A stretch of DNA of 45,497 bases from SZUA-521 sp041738285 (GTDB lineage: Bacteria > Pseudomonadota > Gammaproteobacteria > Pseudomonadales > Azotimanducaceae): contig JBGSQB010000199.1 of the NCBI GenBank assembly GCA_041738285.1, positions 1-45,497 of the forward strand, read 5' to 3'. This document shows positions 25,515-34,090 of the stretch, in pieces. Numbering within the stretch: position 1 is the first letter of the stretch; each line of letters starts with the position of its first letter. The position numbers and the translations under genes were made by a program. The notes beneath the pieces were generated by a model. That model saw nothing but the letters and a program-made list of their open reading frames with translations. It had not been told where the DNA came from and did not search any database.

Positions 25515-26345
25515 ATGTCCATCAGCAATTCGATCATCCTTGCACACCGTCCCGTTTCACCCCGCTTCGGGAGCGAACTCCAGCAGGTTGATCTGCTGGA
25601 GATGAGTGACGCCGAGGTAGCGGCACTCCAGCAACTCGCCGCCGAACGCGGCGTGGTCGTCGTGCGGGATCAAATCATGACCGTGCTGCAGCAGGCCGCG
25701 TTCGCCCATCGACTCGGCCCGCTCACGGTCTATCCAAAGAAGGTCGAGGGCGTGCCCGAGGAACTGCTTGTGGTGCACGCTGACGAGAACTCCAAGCACG
25801 TCGCCGGTGAGGGATGGCACTCGGATATCTCGAGCGAGCTCAATCCACCGGCGCTGTCGATGCTGCGCATGGAGGTCGTTCCCGAGTCAGGCGGCGATAC
25901 GTTGTTTGCCGATATGTATCAGGCGTTCGAGGCGCTTTCACCTCAGATGCAGCAGATCGTTCAAGAACTGACGGCGCGACACGATCCGGTGGGCCACTAC
26001 CTGTATCTGAGCGGCGAGAAGACATTGAAGGAGTTGCCCTCACAGGTTCACCCGGTGGTGCGCACCCATCCACTGACCGGGCGCAAGGCTCTGTACGTCA
26101 ACTCCGGCTTTACCGCACGCATCAAAGAGCTGACGAAACAGGAAAGCCGCGCGCTGCTCGACATGCTGTTTGAGCATGTTGCGCGGGGCATCAACTTCCA
26201 GATCCGGATCCACTGGCAGCCCAACACCGTGGTGTTCTGGGACAACCGGTGCGTGCAGCACCACGCGGCATGGGACTACTTTCCCGCGGTTCGTCACGGC
26301 TACCGCGCAACCGCCATCGGCGAAGTCCCGCACCTCGAACGATGA
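25515..26345 (+). CDS. TauD/TfdA-family 2-oxoglutarate-dependent dioxygenase
   Basis: 276 residues. ATG 25515 follows AAGGAG and is preferred to an upstream in-frame start inside the operator region. The iron ligands are H102 and D104 (GEGWHSDISSELNPP) and H249 (DNRCVQHHAAWDYFP); an arginine in RHGYRATAIGE binds 2-oxoglutarate. The family includes taurine, alkylsulfate and phenoxyacetate dioxygenases, which release sulfite, sulfate or phenol from their substrates. With a sulfatase across the regulator, an organosulfur or aryl-ether substrate is reasonable but unproven. Confidence 0.92.
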   Translation: MSISNSIILAHRPVSPRFGSELQQVDLLEMSDAEVAALQQLAAERGVVVVRDQIMTVLQQAAFAHRLGPLTVYPKKVEGVPEELLVVHADENSKHVAGEGWHSDISSELNPPALSMLRMEVVPESGGDTLFADMYQAFEALSPQMQQIVQELTARHDPVGHYLYLSGEKTLKELPSQVHPVVRTHPLTGRKALYVNSGFTARIKELTKQESRALLDMLFEHVARGINFQIRIHWQPNTVVFWDNRCVQHHAAWDYFPAVRHGYRATAIGEVPHLER

Positions 26346-27109
26346 CTTCCACTCGATTAGCAGGCGTCGACATCCGCAGCTTGGACCTCGTCCGCGATGC
26401 AGTCGTTTACACAGCAATCACGGGCACTGATGCAACGTCAGCTCACGCGCCAGGTGTTCGGGATCACGACACGGTGATGTTCACCCTGGGCGATGCGCGC
26501 CTTACGCTTTCGAGCGGCAACGCGGTTGGAGCCTTGGTCGAGCGTGGCATTGAGCGGCTTCTAGTCGAAGTCCCAGATCTCGATCTTTGCCGGGCAGCAC
26601 TTCGCGATGCAGGAGCAGACGTCGCAGAACTTGGCGATCATCTGGAGATCCATCGGGCGTGGGCAGGTGTCCGCATTGCGATGCGACGGGTGGGGCCCGA
26701 CCGGGCCATTGGCGCCGCACCCGCTCGGGCCGTGCTCGATCATGTCGCCATTCTCTTCGGTGACGTCGAGTCGGCGGCTCGTCGCTGGACCGCGATACTC
26801 GGCGCCCCGCCCGACCATCTCGGTGTCCACCCGCTCGGCAACTCCATCGCCGCGCGATTCCTGCTCGGCGATCGAATGATCGAATTGCTGGCACCAACAC
26901 CAGGGGCAAATTCGCCGCTGCGGACCCGCCTCGAACGTGCCGGTGACGGCCCCCTGGCCCTTGCGATCGTCGCGAGCGATCTCGATGCGACGGTGGCGTC
27001 CGTGACAGCAACGGGTGCCCGGATCGTGGACCAGCCTCCCCATCTTGTCGTCCATCCGTCCGGTGCCAGTGGTGTTCCCATCCAGCTCACCCCGCGCATC
27101 CATCATTGA
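26342..27109 (+). CDS. VOC-superfamily protein (two glyoxalase/dioxygenase folds)
   Basis: 255 residues; the ATG overlaps the dioxygenase stop by 4 bases, so they are co-translated. The first half (SLDLVRDAVVYTAITGTD..GDARLTL) and second half (LDHVAILFGDVESAARRWTAILGAPPDHLGV... AARFLLGDRMIELLAP ... LAIVASDLDATVASVTATGARIV) each look like a paired beta-alpha-beta module. The second carries the H and E positions typical of metal ligands (LDHVAI, MIELLAP). Glyoxalase, extradiol dioxygenase or epimerase activity cannot be told apart. Confidence 0.75.
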   Translation: MTSTRLAGVDIRSLDLVRDAVVYTAITGTDATSAHAPGVRDHDTVMFTLGDARLTLSSGNAVGALVERGIERLLVEVPDLDLCRAALRDAGADVAELGDHLEIHRAWAGVRIAMRRVGPDRAIGAAPARAVLDHVAILFGDVESAARRWTAILGAPPDHLGVHPLGNSIAARFLLGDRMIELLAPTPGANSPLRTRLERAGDGPLALAIVASDLDATVASVTATGARIVDQPPHLVVHPSGASGVPIQLTPRIHH

Positions 27110-27225
27110 CCTGCCTGCTCGTTCAATGCGACGCCGCAGGTCCTGGTGGTTGGTTGACCAGATCGCAAAAGTACCAGTGGTTCACTTCACGCATGGCAGG
27201 CGTATGCGCAAAGGCGACATGCCTT

Positions 27226-28635
27226 CTAGACGTTCAGGCGCTGCCGCACTACTTCACCAACTCGAGCGGTGGCGCCTTCCAGGGCCGCGTTTTCGGGCCA
27301 GTACAGGCGCATGTACATGGCGAACGGTCCTTTGGGTGCAGGCAGCCAGTTTGATTCCAACGTCTTGCCGGGGGACTCATTCTGGATGTACATCGTCAGC
27401 CCGCCATCGGCGTCCTTTTTCAAATCTGGAAGCATCGGCGAATTGATCAGGTAGCGATTGATGGGATTCGCCACCAACAAGCTCTGCGGCAGCTCGTACA
27501 TGGTCAGCGACCAGAATGCGTGCACGGGCGGATATTTGCCGGGTGCAAGCCGCACGGTATAGCGATTGGCGCCGCTCAGAAGCTGGCCGTCGCTGTCAAC
27601 GCGATACACCGGGTACATCGCTTCCGACTTGGAGTTGCCGTAGATGCCGATGGTCCCCACCCAGCGATTCAGGTAGTTGTTGTGCATCGCCTCGCGGGTG
27701 CCAAACAACTCGCCGGACGTTATTTTCCCTTCGTCGACTTCCTTCACAGCTGCTGCGAATGCCTGCCACGCATCGTCCCTGCCCTGTTCGATGGCCGCCT
27801 TGATTTCTGGTGAAAGTTTGCTGGCGTCGAAGGTCTTGCCGCCCTCAACACCAATTCTGGCGAAGCGCTTGCGGAGTTCGATCTCCGTTGGGTCCGTCGG
27901 GCAGTAGCCCAGCACGAAGTTGACGATGTTGAAGAATTCCAGAGAGGTTTTCTGCTCGGGTTTGCTGAGAGGCTTGACCCAGTCGACAGCCGGCGCCGAT
28001 TTGGGCGCCGCTGTGCCCAGGAACTCGGACAGCGTCTGTACCTTGTATTGATTCTGGATCTTGATCACGTTGTCGATATCGGCGGAATTGAACAGCTGTG
28101 TTCGATAGATCGCGACAATAAAATCGGTCTCGGCACGAAAAACCTTCTTGATGCCCTTGGGTGGCTCACCGTTCCATCCCGGCCCGGCAACCAGAAATCG
28201 GCCGGCATCGTTTCCGGTCGTGGCGGTGCCTGCGTATGCAAAATTGAAGGTATATGCGTCGGTGAACTGAATGCTGTAGTAGCGGTTCTTTTCGATCTTC
28301 GGAACGGTCAGCACAATGGGCTCCGCACGCAGATCCAGGCCCGCCCAGGAATACGGCGTGTCCGAATTGGGTGTCTGCACCGCTGTATCTTCCGGCGTGT
28401 ACACGTTGTGGATATTGGTGATCTGATTCCACGGCGCCTTGAACTGGCCAGATTCGCGATCAACGTAATAGGCGTGCTCGATCCGGTAACTATCCACCAG
28501 CGGGTAGCCGTAGACGTAGGCTTCCTTAGCGATTGCGCGGGCTTGGGCGGGCGTAATCTCGGCTGCCTGACCAAGCGGTGCAAGCGCGAGCATCGCGGTG
28601 GCGGTGAGCAGTGCAAGCGTTGGTAGTCGTCTCAT
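27226..28635 (-). CDS. Exported DUF1254/DUF1214 domain protein
   Basis: 469 residues with a signal peptide (MRRLPTLALLTATAMLALAPLGQAAEITP). The DUF1254 part covers about 35-160 (EAYVYGYPLVDSYRIEHAYY, TPNSDTPYSWAGLDLRAEPIVLTVP). The DUF1214 part is at the C terminus (FWSLTMYELPQSLLVANPINRYLINS, GGLTMYIQNESPGKTLESNWLPAPKGPFAMYMRLYWP). Members are periplasmic, widespread in environmental Proteobacteria and of unknown function. The gene is convergent with the VOC gene. The 276 bases upstream, before the next DUF1254 gene, show no gene. Confidence 0.88.
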   Translation of the reverse strand: MRRLPTLALLTATAMLALAPLGQAAEITPAQARAIAKEAYVYGYPLVDSYRIEHAYYVDRESGQFKAPWNQITNIHNVYTPEDTAVQTPNSDTPYSWAGLDLRAEPIVLTVPKIEKNRYYSIQFTDAYTFNFAYAGTATTGNDAGRFLVAGPGWNGEPPKGIKKVFRAETDFIVAIYRTQLFNSADIDNVIKIQNQYKVQTLSEFLGTAAPKSAPAVDWVKPLSKPEQKTSLEFFNIVNFVLGYCPTDPTEIELRKRFARIGVEGGKTFDASKLSPEIKAAIEQGRDDAWQAFAAAVKEVDEGKITSGELFGTREAMHNNYLNRWVGTIGIYGNSKSEAMYPVYRVDSDGQLLSGANRYTVRLAPGKYPPVHAFWSLTMYELPQSLLVANPINRYLINSPMLPDLKKDADGGLTMYIQNESPGKTLESNWLPAPKGPFAMYMRLYWPENAALEGATARVGEVVRQRLNV

Positions 28636-28911
28636 TTACTGTTGTTCCCAGTGACTGGTTGTCGGTACTTCGGCCGCGTTCGGCCCGGCGTCGCAATTCT
28701 TCTACGATACAGACGTGGCACCATCGATTGATTCGATCGAAATCTGCGCAGAGTGCAGCTTGACTCCGTCGCGACAGACCGGCTCATTGCCTCGTTCCAT
28801 TCGTCTTCAATTCGGTGCCCGCCGCACCTCCAAGAATTTCACTTTGTGTTCGCGCCAGCTCCCAACGGCCCCGTCGAGGCGCGATCAGACGATCGCTGTA
28901 CGGGTCCGCCT

Positions 28912-30520
28912 TCAGTTCACCAGCTGAATTTCGCTCGGCCGCCAGCTCTTGCTGAAGAACGATTCGAGCGGGCTGTACAGACGCAGGTAAGTGAACCAGC
29001 CCTTCTTCGGGTCGGTCTGGATCCAGTTACCGCGCTTCACGCCGGCAGGTTGCTGTGGCGCGAACCAGATCGTGGTCGAGCCGTCGGCGCCGGGTTGTGC
29101 AGCCGGCGAGGGATAGCCTTGGCTGCCGGCGCGTGGATAGCGCTGTGGAGTGGCCAGCATCGAACGCGTCATGTTGTCGTAGACGGTGAATGACCAGAAC
29201 TTCTCCGCCGGAATACCCTTAGGGAGAGTGACTTTGTAAGTCTTCGCGCCGTCGAAAAAGTTTTTGTCGGCGTCCGTGTACGCGAATATGTAGGCCGAGC
29301 CGATGCCGGGCAGGCGCATCGCCATCGCCGGGGTAACGCCGGTGATGCCGTAGAAGAAGGCCGTACGCCCGTCCAGCTGACGGTAGCCGGTGGGCGGAAA
29401 CGGCTTGACGCCTTCCTTGGTAACCAGCGGTATCGGCGTCTCGAACTCGGCGCCGGTGACGAACATCATGTTCCACCAGCTCGACTCCGTCCCGTAGTAG
29501 AACCAACTCGGGTCGCGAGGATGCATAAACAGGCTGCGAGAGGCTGCATTGCCAAGCGCGGCAGCCTCGTCGAGGATCGCCTTCATGCGCGCATCAGGCT
29601 GGAACGGCTGGCCGTGCTTGATGCCGATGGCCGCCATCGAGCCCATCAGTTCAGCGTCGAGCGAGGTCGGCGGTTCCTGTTGGACGACTTCATTCAGCAT
29701 GTCGTAGTAGCTGGCATCGCTTGGCGGCACGGTGTTCATCACCATGCCGCTGCCGTCGTGAAATATAGTCGCCGGCGGCGCCTTGATGGCGTCGAACCGT
29801 GCCTTCCCATCGAGGAACTCGGCCAGCGTGGTGCCGTAGCCACCCGCGTTGTACGCATAAACCTTAGTGTACGTCTTGATCGTTGCGACGACTGGCTTGG
29901 GGTCGTTCTGGTTGGCCAGGAACATGCGGCCAAACCATGCGACGCGGTTTGTTTTGGGTCTGGCGATGAAGTATCCGCCGTCGGGCAGCTGGCCTTCGTA
30001 GCCTGGCGGCAGCACCAAGTATTTGCCACCTTCGCCGCGGTCGCCGCCAGGCAGGCCCAGGTCGGTAACCCAGCGAAACCAGTAGTCATCGATGGCGCCC
30101 AGGAAACCCGGCGGTACCTCAACGACCATCGGCCCCTTGCTCAGGTCGAGGATGCCGATGACGTAGATCGTGTCGGCATTGGCCGTCAGGAACAACGAGT
30201 TCGAATCCATCAGCGTCTCGAAGACGATGACTTCGTTGTGCTTCACCCCGGCGCCCAGCAGACCTTTGTCGAGGGCGCGAATGCTGACCCCCGACATCGA
30301 GTTGACATAGGCGTTATAGGCGTGTGTCAGGTCGATGTGCTCGTAGAGCTTCTGCGCCGTGGCATTCGAGGGCGCACCGTCCTTGAACTCCAGCATGCCC
30401 AGGGACGACTCGACCTTGTCGGCTGTCACCAGCGATGGCGGAACCGGTGCTTGCGCGAAGACGGTCACTGCAACCAGGGCCGCTGCGCTGGCGGCGAAAT
30501 AGCGAGGCATGCGTTTCATG
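28912..30520 (-). CDS. Second exported DUF1254/DUF1214 domain protein
   Basis: 535 residues from ATG 30520 (MKRMPRYFAASAAALVAVTVFAQAPVPP, a signal peptide). An open frame upstream is not protein-like. It contains THAYNAYVNSMSGVSIRALDKG and LTANADTIYVIGILDLSKGPMVVEVPPG (DUF1254), and FWSFTVYDNMTRSMLATPQRYPR with GNWIQTDPKKGWFTYLRLYSPLESFF (DUF1214). It is longer than and clearly different from the gene at 27226, so this is not a recent duplication. Function is unknown; the pair is typical of catabolic islands. Confidence 0.88.
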
Positions 30521-30718
30521 GGGCTTTCATCCTGTGCAGGTCTTTTGGAGCGGAAATCGGTCGTGGCCGCCTGGCGCCGCGACCTCGCGGCGCAGGTGCG
30601 CGATTGAGCGGCCGGCAGGCTCGCCGGAGCGGACGCCATTGTCACACAGATCGGCATCGATCTGAACACGCGGTTCTCGCGTCCAAGGGCACCGACACAA
30701 TCGCTACAGGTTGGTGGT

Positions 30719-31413
30719 TCAGGTCTCTACGGTGTTCGAACAGTCTGGTAAGTGTTTCTGATCTACCCGGCAGCGGTAGCTGAACGAGTTCTGCTTACGC
30801 AGTAATGATCGTGGGACACCACTCCCTGACCTGAATGTGCCGAACTTCGGCGACACAGGGCCTCTTCTGTTGAAGAGTACGTCTGCGCCAGAACCAACGG
30901 ACCTACACAATCAGGTCTGACTTCGAACAGGGTTTTCTCGAACTAACCTCCTTTGGATGATGCGGCGAAGCCGCGTGGGTTGATGAATAGTCTCGTTGTC
31001 GCCTTGCGCGACACCTCGGCCTCGTTTGGAAAATGGGCGGATGCCCGACTCGACAAATGACTGGATCGACCGATCCAGGACCTCGACGATGAACCGATGA
31101 CACCAAGGGTCATTGCGACATTGCACGGTTCTGGGTGTCGCTATCGCAGTGATTGAGCGTCTGCATCGCTGTCCGGTTTGCTTGCGCCAGGTCGGATCCA
31201 CCTGTTGCCACTTTAAACGCTGTGGCCGCGTATAAATCGTTCGATGGGCTGCAGCTTAGGCACGCGTCACGTGGCTGTCACGGCGTAATCCCACCGCAGG
31301 CCCGCGTGGTTGTTGGCGTATCGCCGTCGTCACTACACCGCTTCGCTTCGTAGTGACGACGGCACCTTCGGGTCGGCACACGGATCGTGTCGAGCTGCCG
31401 CTCGTCACGATCC
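30719..31413. ncRNA. Large structured noncoding element, copy B (beside the tRNA-Cys integrase)
   Basis: About 695 bases homologous to 6378-7146. Matching blocks: TCAGGT (30719-30724), GGTAAGTGTTTCTGA (30747-30761), CGAGT plus hairpin, ACCTGA plus a GCCGA/TCGGC hairpin and ACAC, AACCTCCTTTGGAT (30945-30958), GCGGC-GAA-GCCGC (30962-30974), a 14-bp stem (31323-31336 with 31350-31363) and GCTCGTCACGATCC (31400-31413). Extra hairpins: 30997-31013, 31035-31046 and a perfect 8-bp one at 31061-31078. Stem sequences differ from copy A yet still pair. No gene fits. Strand is undetermined; purine triloops such as GAA favour the plus strand slightly. Confidence 0.6.
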
Positions 31414-31958
31414 CTGCTTTAGTAGTCTCTGCCCCTTCGGTGCGTTGTCAGACCGCGTCTGCGGTCACGTGTTCCTGCTGTCCGGCTGCGCGCATATGGG
31501 GGCGCTCCGCCGAGCGTTGCACTAATCGCAAGATCATCCGCGTCGAGAACGTCGATGAAGTCTTGGTTCGTGGCTAGTTCAAGCTCGTCCCGATCCGCGT
31601 TCACTGGGAGACTGAAATTCAGTCCTCCATCGTCCCCGCCTTCGATTTCGTTCAAACGATCTCGCGGCGCAATTATGCCCACCGATGACTGTTTGCCGCC
31701 TGGACACACTGTGTCCAGGCCGAATGCGAGACTGAATTTATTCCGACAGCCGCCGGTGGGGTTGTCACGCGCAGCGTCGGTTTGGCGCCACGCTTCAACG
31801 TCTGCTCACGGTCGATGCTGATCGGCGAGTGTTGCAACGCAGCGAGGACTAGACACCCCTGTATTCAACCGTTAGTGCGTTGCGGGATCGTGTTAAACAG
31901 CGTCGGCAACTAGAAGAAAACTCGATTAGAACGCGAAGAGCAGTCCGAATGTCATCGC
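31414..31958. other. Spacer between structured element B and integrase stop
   Basis: There is no confident gene. A minus-strand frame at 31419-31709 contains an acidic, protein-like stretch (RLNEIEGGDDGGLNFSLPVNADRDELELATNQDFIDVLDADDLAIS at about 31525-31660) but then becomes arginine-rich and has no clear start signal. It may be a decayed gene fragment. A hairpin GACCGC-GTCT-GCGGTC lies at about 31451-31466. Confidence 0.3.
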
Positions 31959-33179
31959 TCAACTCTTGGCATGCAGAGGCAGCACCACTGCGCCGGCTTT
32001 GAGGCGATCGAGATAGTCCGCCCATCGCTGCATCATCTTGCGGCGCTCCGCGAGGCGTTCAGCGCGGTTGTACGCTGCGCGCACCTTGTTGCGCTCGGCG
32101 TGTGCGAGCTGTTTTTCGATCAGATCTGGCGCAACGCCCAACTCATTCAGCAACGTCGATGCGATCGTACGGAATCCATGCGCAGTCTGTTGGTCTTTGC
32201 GATACCCAAGTCGTCGCAGCGCAGCGTTCAGCGTGTTATCTGAAATCGGACGCGTCGTAGTGCGCAACGACGGAAACAGCAGCGCGCAGGGGCCGCTGTA
32301 AGTGCGCAGATCCTCGATGATCGCCACCGCTTGGCGAGGTAGCGGAACGATATGCTGCTCGCCCATCTTCATCCTGGTTCCGGGTATGCGCCACTCCGGA
32401 TCCTTCCCACTCAGATCGAATTCCACCCATTCGGCCGCCCTCAACTCACCGGGACGCACGAACAGCAACGGAGCCAGTTTGAGTGCCGCCGCCACCGTGG
32501 GTTGCCCGCGATACTCGTCCAGCGCTCGCAGCAACGCGCCCACTTCCTTTGGATCTGTGAGCGCCGCATAGTTCTTTGGCTTGCCGGCGGCGACGGCGCC
32601 GATCAAGTCACCCGCAGGATCGCGCTCGCCTTTGCCAACGGCAATCGCATATCGAAACACTCGACTACAAACGTTTCGAACTCGACGCGCGGTCTCGAAA
32701 GTTCCACGCAACTCGATGCGTCGTAACACCTTCAACAGCTCGGGAGCAGTGATGTCGGCAATCGGCCAACGACCAACGAAGGGGAATACGTAGGTCTTCA
32801 GGCGCCGCCGCAATTGTTCGACCGTCTTGGAATCGACACCTCTGCCTCGACCGCCAGGACAACCTGCAGCGAGCCACTCCGTCGCCAAATCCTGAAATGT
32901 CTCAGCCTCGGCGGATTTCTCCTCCTGGCGCCGGGCGCTCGGATCGATGTCTGCCGCCAGCAGTTGTCGGGCGTCGCCGCGCTGTTTCCGGGCGAGCTTC
33001 AAGCTCGTATCGGGATAAGTACCCAGCGAGATCAACTTTTCGCGGCCGCCGAAGACGTACTTCAATCGCCACCACTTCGATCCATCTGGATTTACAAGCA
33101 CGTACAGGCCACCGCCATCGAACCGCTTGTACGCCTTGGTGGTCGGCTTGAGTTTGCGTAACTCGGTGTCGGTCAACAT
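31959..33179 (-). CDS. int: Tyrosine-type integrase (P4 family) of the tRNA-Cys island
   Basis: 406 residues, beginning MLTDTELRKLKPTTKAYKRFDGGGLYVLV (DUF4102 arm-binding domain), with a SAM-like core-binding domain in the middle. Catalytic residues: R in FVRPGELRAAEW, HGFRTIAS, H in KQLAHAE and Y in AAYNRAERLAE. Its start faces the tRNA-Cys attachment site 175 bases away, with AGTTACCCC repeats between. It should catalyse integration and, with an excisionase such as the AlpA product's target, excision of the island. Confidence 0.93.
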   Translation of the reverse strand: MLTDTELRKLKPTTKAYKRFDGGGLYVLVNPDGSKWWRLKYVFGGREKLISLGTYPDTSLKLARKQRGDARQLLAADIDPSARRQEEKSAEAETFQDLATEWLAAGCPGGRGRGVDSKTVEQLRRRLKTYVFPFVGRWPIADITAPELLKVLRRIELRGTFETARRVRNVCSRVFRYAIAVGKGERDPAGDLIGAVAAGKPKNYAALTDPKEVGALLRALDEYRGQPTVAAALKLAPLLFVRPGELRAAEWVEFDLSGKDPEWRIPGTRMKMGEQHIVPLPRQAVAIIEDLRTYSGPCALLFPSLRTTTRPISDNTLNAALRRLGYRKDQQTAHGFRTIASTLLNELGVAPDLIEKQLAHAERNKVRAAYNRAERLAERRKMMQRWADYLDRLKAGAVVLPLHAKS

Positions 33180-33227
33180 GGGGTAACTGGTTTTGAGGCC
33201 CAGGCGAGTTACCCCAGAAGTTACCCC
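33180..33227. promoter_or_regulatory. Integrase arm-type sites near attR (AGTTACCCC)
   Basis: AGTTACCCC occurs at 33207-33215 and 33219-33227, with the inverted form GGGGTAACT at 33180-33188 right at the integrase start. The same word lies inside attL at 16120-16128. Shared words at both ends of an element are what integrase arm sites look like. The copy touching the ATG could also allow autorepression. Confidence 0.55.
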
Positions 33228-33353
33228 TGTTTCGTCAAAGCTGTCAATGAACAGCTACAGAACACATTGAACAGGATAACGTCGTAACCTATTGATTATT
33301 TTAAATATAATTGGCGTTTCTGAGACAGAGTCGGACGCGGTCATAAAGACTAT

Positions 33354-33368
33354 TGGAGGCTGGGAACG
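33354..33368 (+). repeat. attR: tRNA-Cys 3'-end copy at the island's right edge
   Basis: TGGAGGCTGGGAACG is the complement of the last 15 bases of the tRNA gene (including CCA) and repeats exactly at 16046 and 14841. Because the tRNA remains complete on this side, integration restored a functional gene. Confidence 0.85.
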
Positions 33369-33427
33369 GAATCGAACCGATGTAACGCGAGTTGCAGTCG
33401 CGGGCATGACCACTCTGCCACCCAGCC
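33354..33427 (-). tRNA. tRNA-Cys(GCA)
   Basis: The reverse complement folds into a 74-base tRNA. Acceptor GGCTGGG pairs with CCCAGCC, followed by T and encoded CCA. The anticodon stem CGCGA/TCGCG holds loop CTGCAAC with anticodon GCA, and the T loop is GGTTCGATTCC. It lies 53 bases downstream of pgsA, the position known from Pseudomonas. Confidence 0.97.
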
Positions 33428-33480
33428 GGGGACGCGGATTCTACGCGAACACGGCCATTGGACAAACCATTGTGCTCGCT

Positions 33481-34044
33481 TCAGCGCTGATTGATGCCGC
33501 GTCGCAGGGCTGGCCAAGCCATGCGCAGGTACGAGGCCATCGATATCAGGGTCAGCCCGGCCGCAAGGTACAGAAGACCATAGCCGAGAATGACCCAGCC
33601 GAACGCCGAGTCAGGCGGGAAGGCCAGCAACACGATGAGCGCTGCGATCTGCACGCCGGTCTTGAACTTGGCTACTCGGGTGACCGCAATGACACCGCGT
33701 TCGTTCATCTCGGCCATCCACTCCCGCAGCGCCGTGACGACGAGCTCGCGGCCGACGATCACGAGGGCGGGCAGCGTGAAATAGACACTTGCATGGTGCG
33801 CCGTGAGCAATACCACCGCCGATACCACGATCAGTTTGTCCGCAACCGGATCCAGAAATGCACCAAAACGGGTGGTCTGGCCAAGTCGTCGCGCGAGGTA
33901 GCCATCGAGCCAGTCCGTTGCAGCCGCGATGCCAAACAATGCCGCCGCGCCAATCTGCGTCCAGCGGCCGGGCATGAGAAACACCACGACGAATAGCGGA
34001 ATCATCGCGATCCGAGCGACGGTAATGATGGTTGGCACATTCAT
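33481..34044 (-). CDS. pgsA: CDP-diacylglycerol-glycerol-3-phosphate 3-phosphatidyltransferase
   Basis: 187 residues, the usual length. The CDP-alcohol phosphotransferase motif reads ATDWLDGYLARRLGQTTRFGAFLDPVADKL (D-x2-DG-x2-AR-x8-G-x3-D-x3-D) at about 42-71. Four or five membrane helices. It makes phosphatidylglycerol phosphate, the first committed step to phosphatidylglycerol and cardiolipin, in the inner membrane. It follows uvrC by 46 bases on the same strand, the conserved uvrC-pgsA order. Confidence 0.95.
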   Translation of the reverse strand: MNVPTIITVARIAMIPLFVVVFLMPGRWTQIGAAALFGIAAATDWLDGYLARRLGQTTRFGAFLDPVADKLIVVSAVVLLTAHHASVYFTLPALVIVGRELVVTALREWMAEMNERGVIAVTRVAKFKTGVQIAALIVLLAFPPDSAFGWVILGYGLLYLAAGLTLISMASYLRMAWPALRRGINQR

Positions 34045-34090
34045 TTACACGTTTGCGCAGGCGAGGAGCGCGCCATTGTACGGGCAGCGG

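Larger units (their letters stand above)
16046..33368. mobile_element. Integrative island in tRNA-Cys(GCA), about 17.3 kb
   Basis: It is bounded by 15-bp direct repeats of the tRNA 3' end (16046-16060 and 33354-33368). At the left it carries an AlpA-type regulator and a RepA-like ATPase; at the right a P4-type integrase whose start faces the tRNA. In an excised circle these two modules would become neighbours. Between them lie a catabolic cargo (18144-30520) and a structured noncoding element. No conjugation genes are seen, so transfer would need help from another element. Confidence 0.85.

Noticed and set aside
29521..30783. 420-codon plus-strand open frame
   Set aside because: It lies opposite a well-recognised DUF1254 gene and is rich in R, V and D from antisense codons; no domain is visible.
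31419..31709. Minus-strand open frame of 96 codons with an acidic middle
   Set aside because: The middle is protein-like, but the ends are arginine-rich, there is no ribosome site, and no family is recognisable; noted only as a possible remnant.
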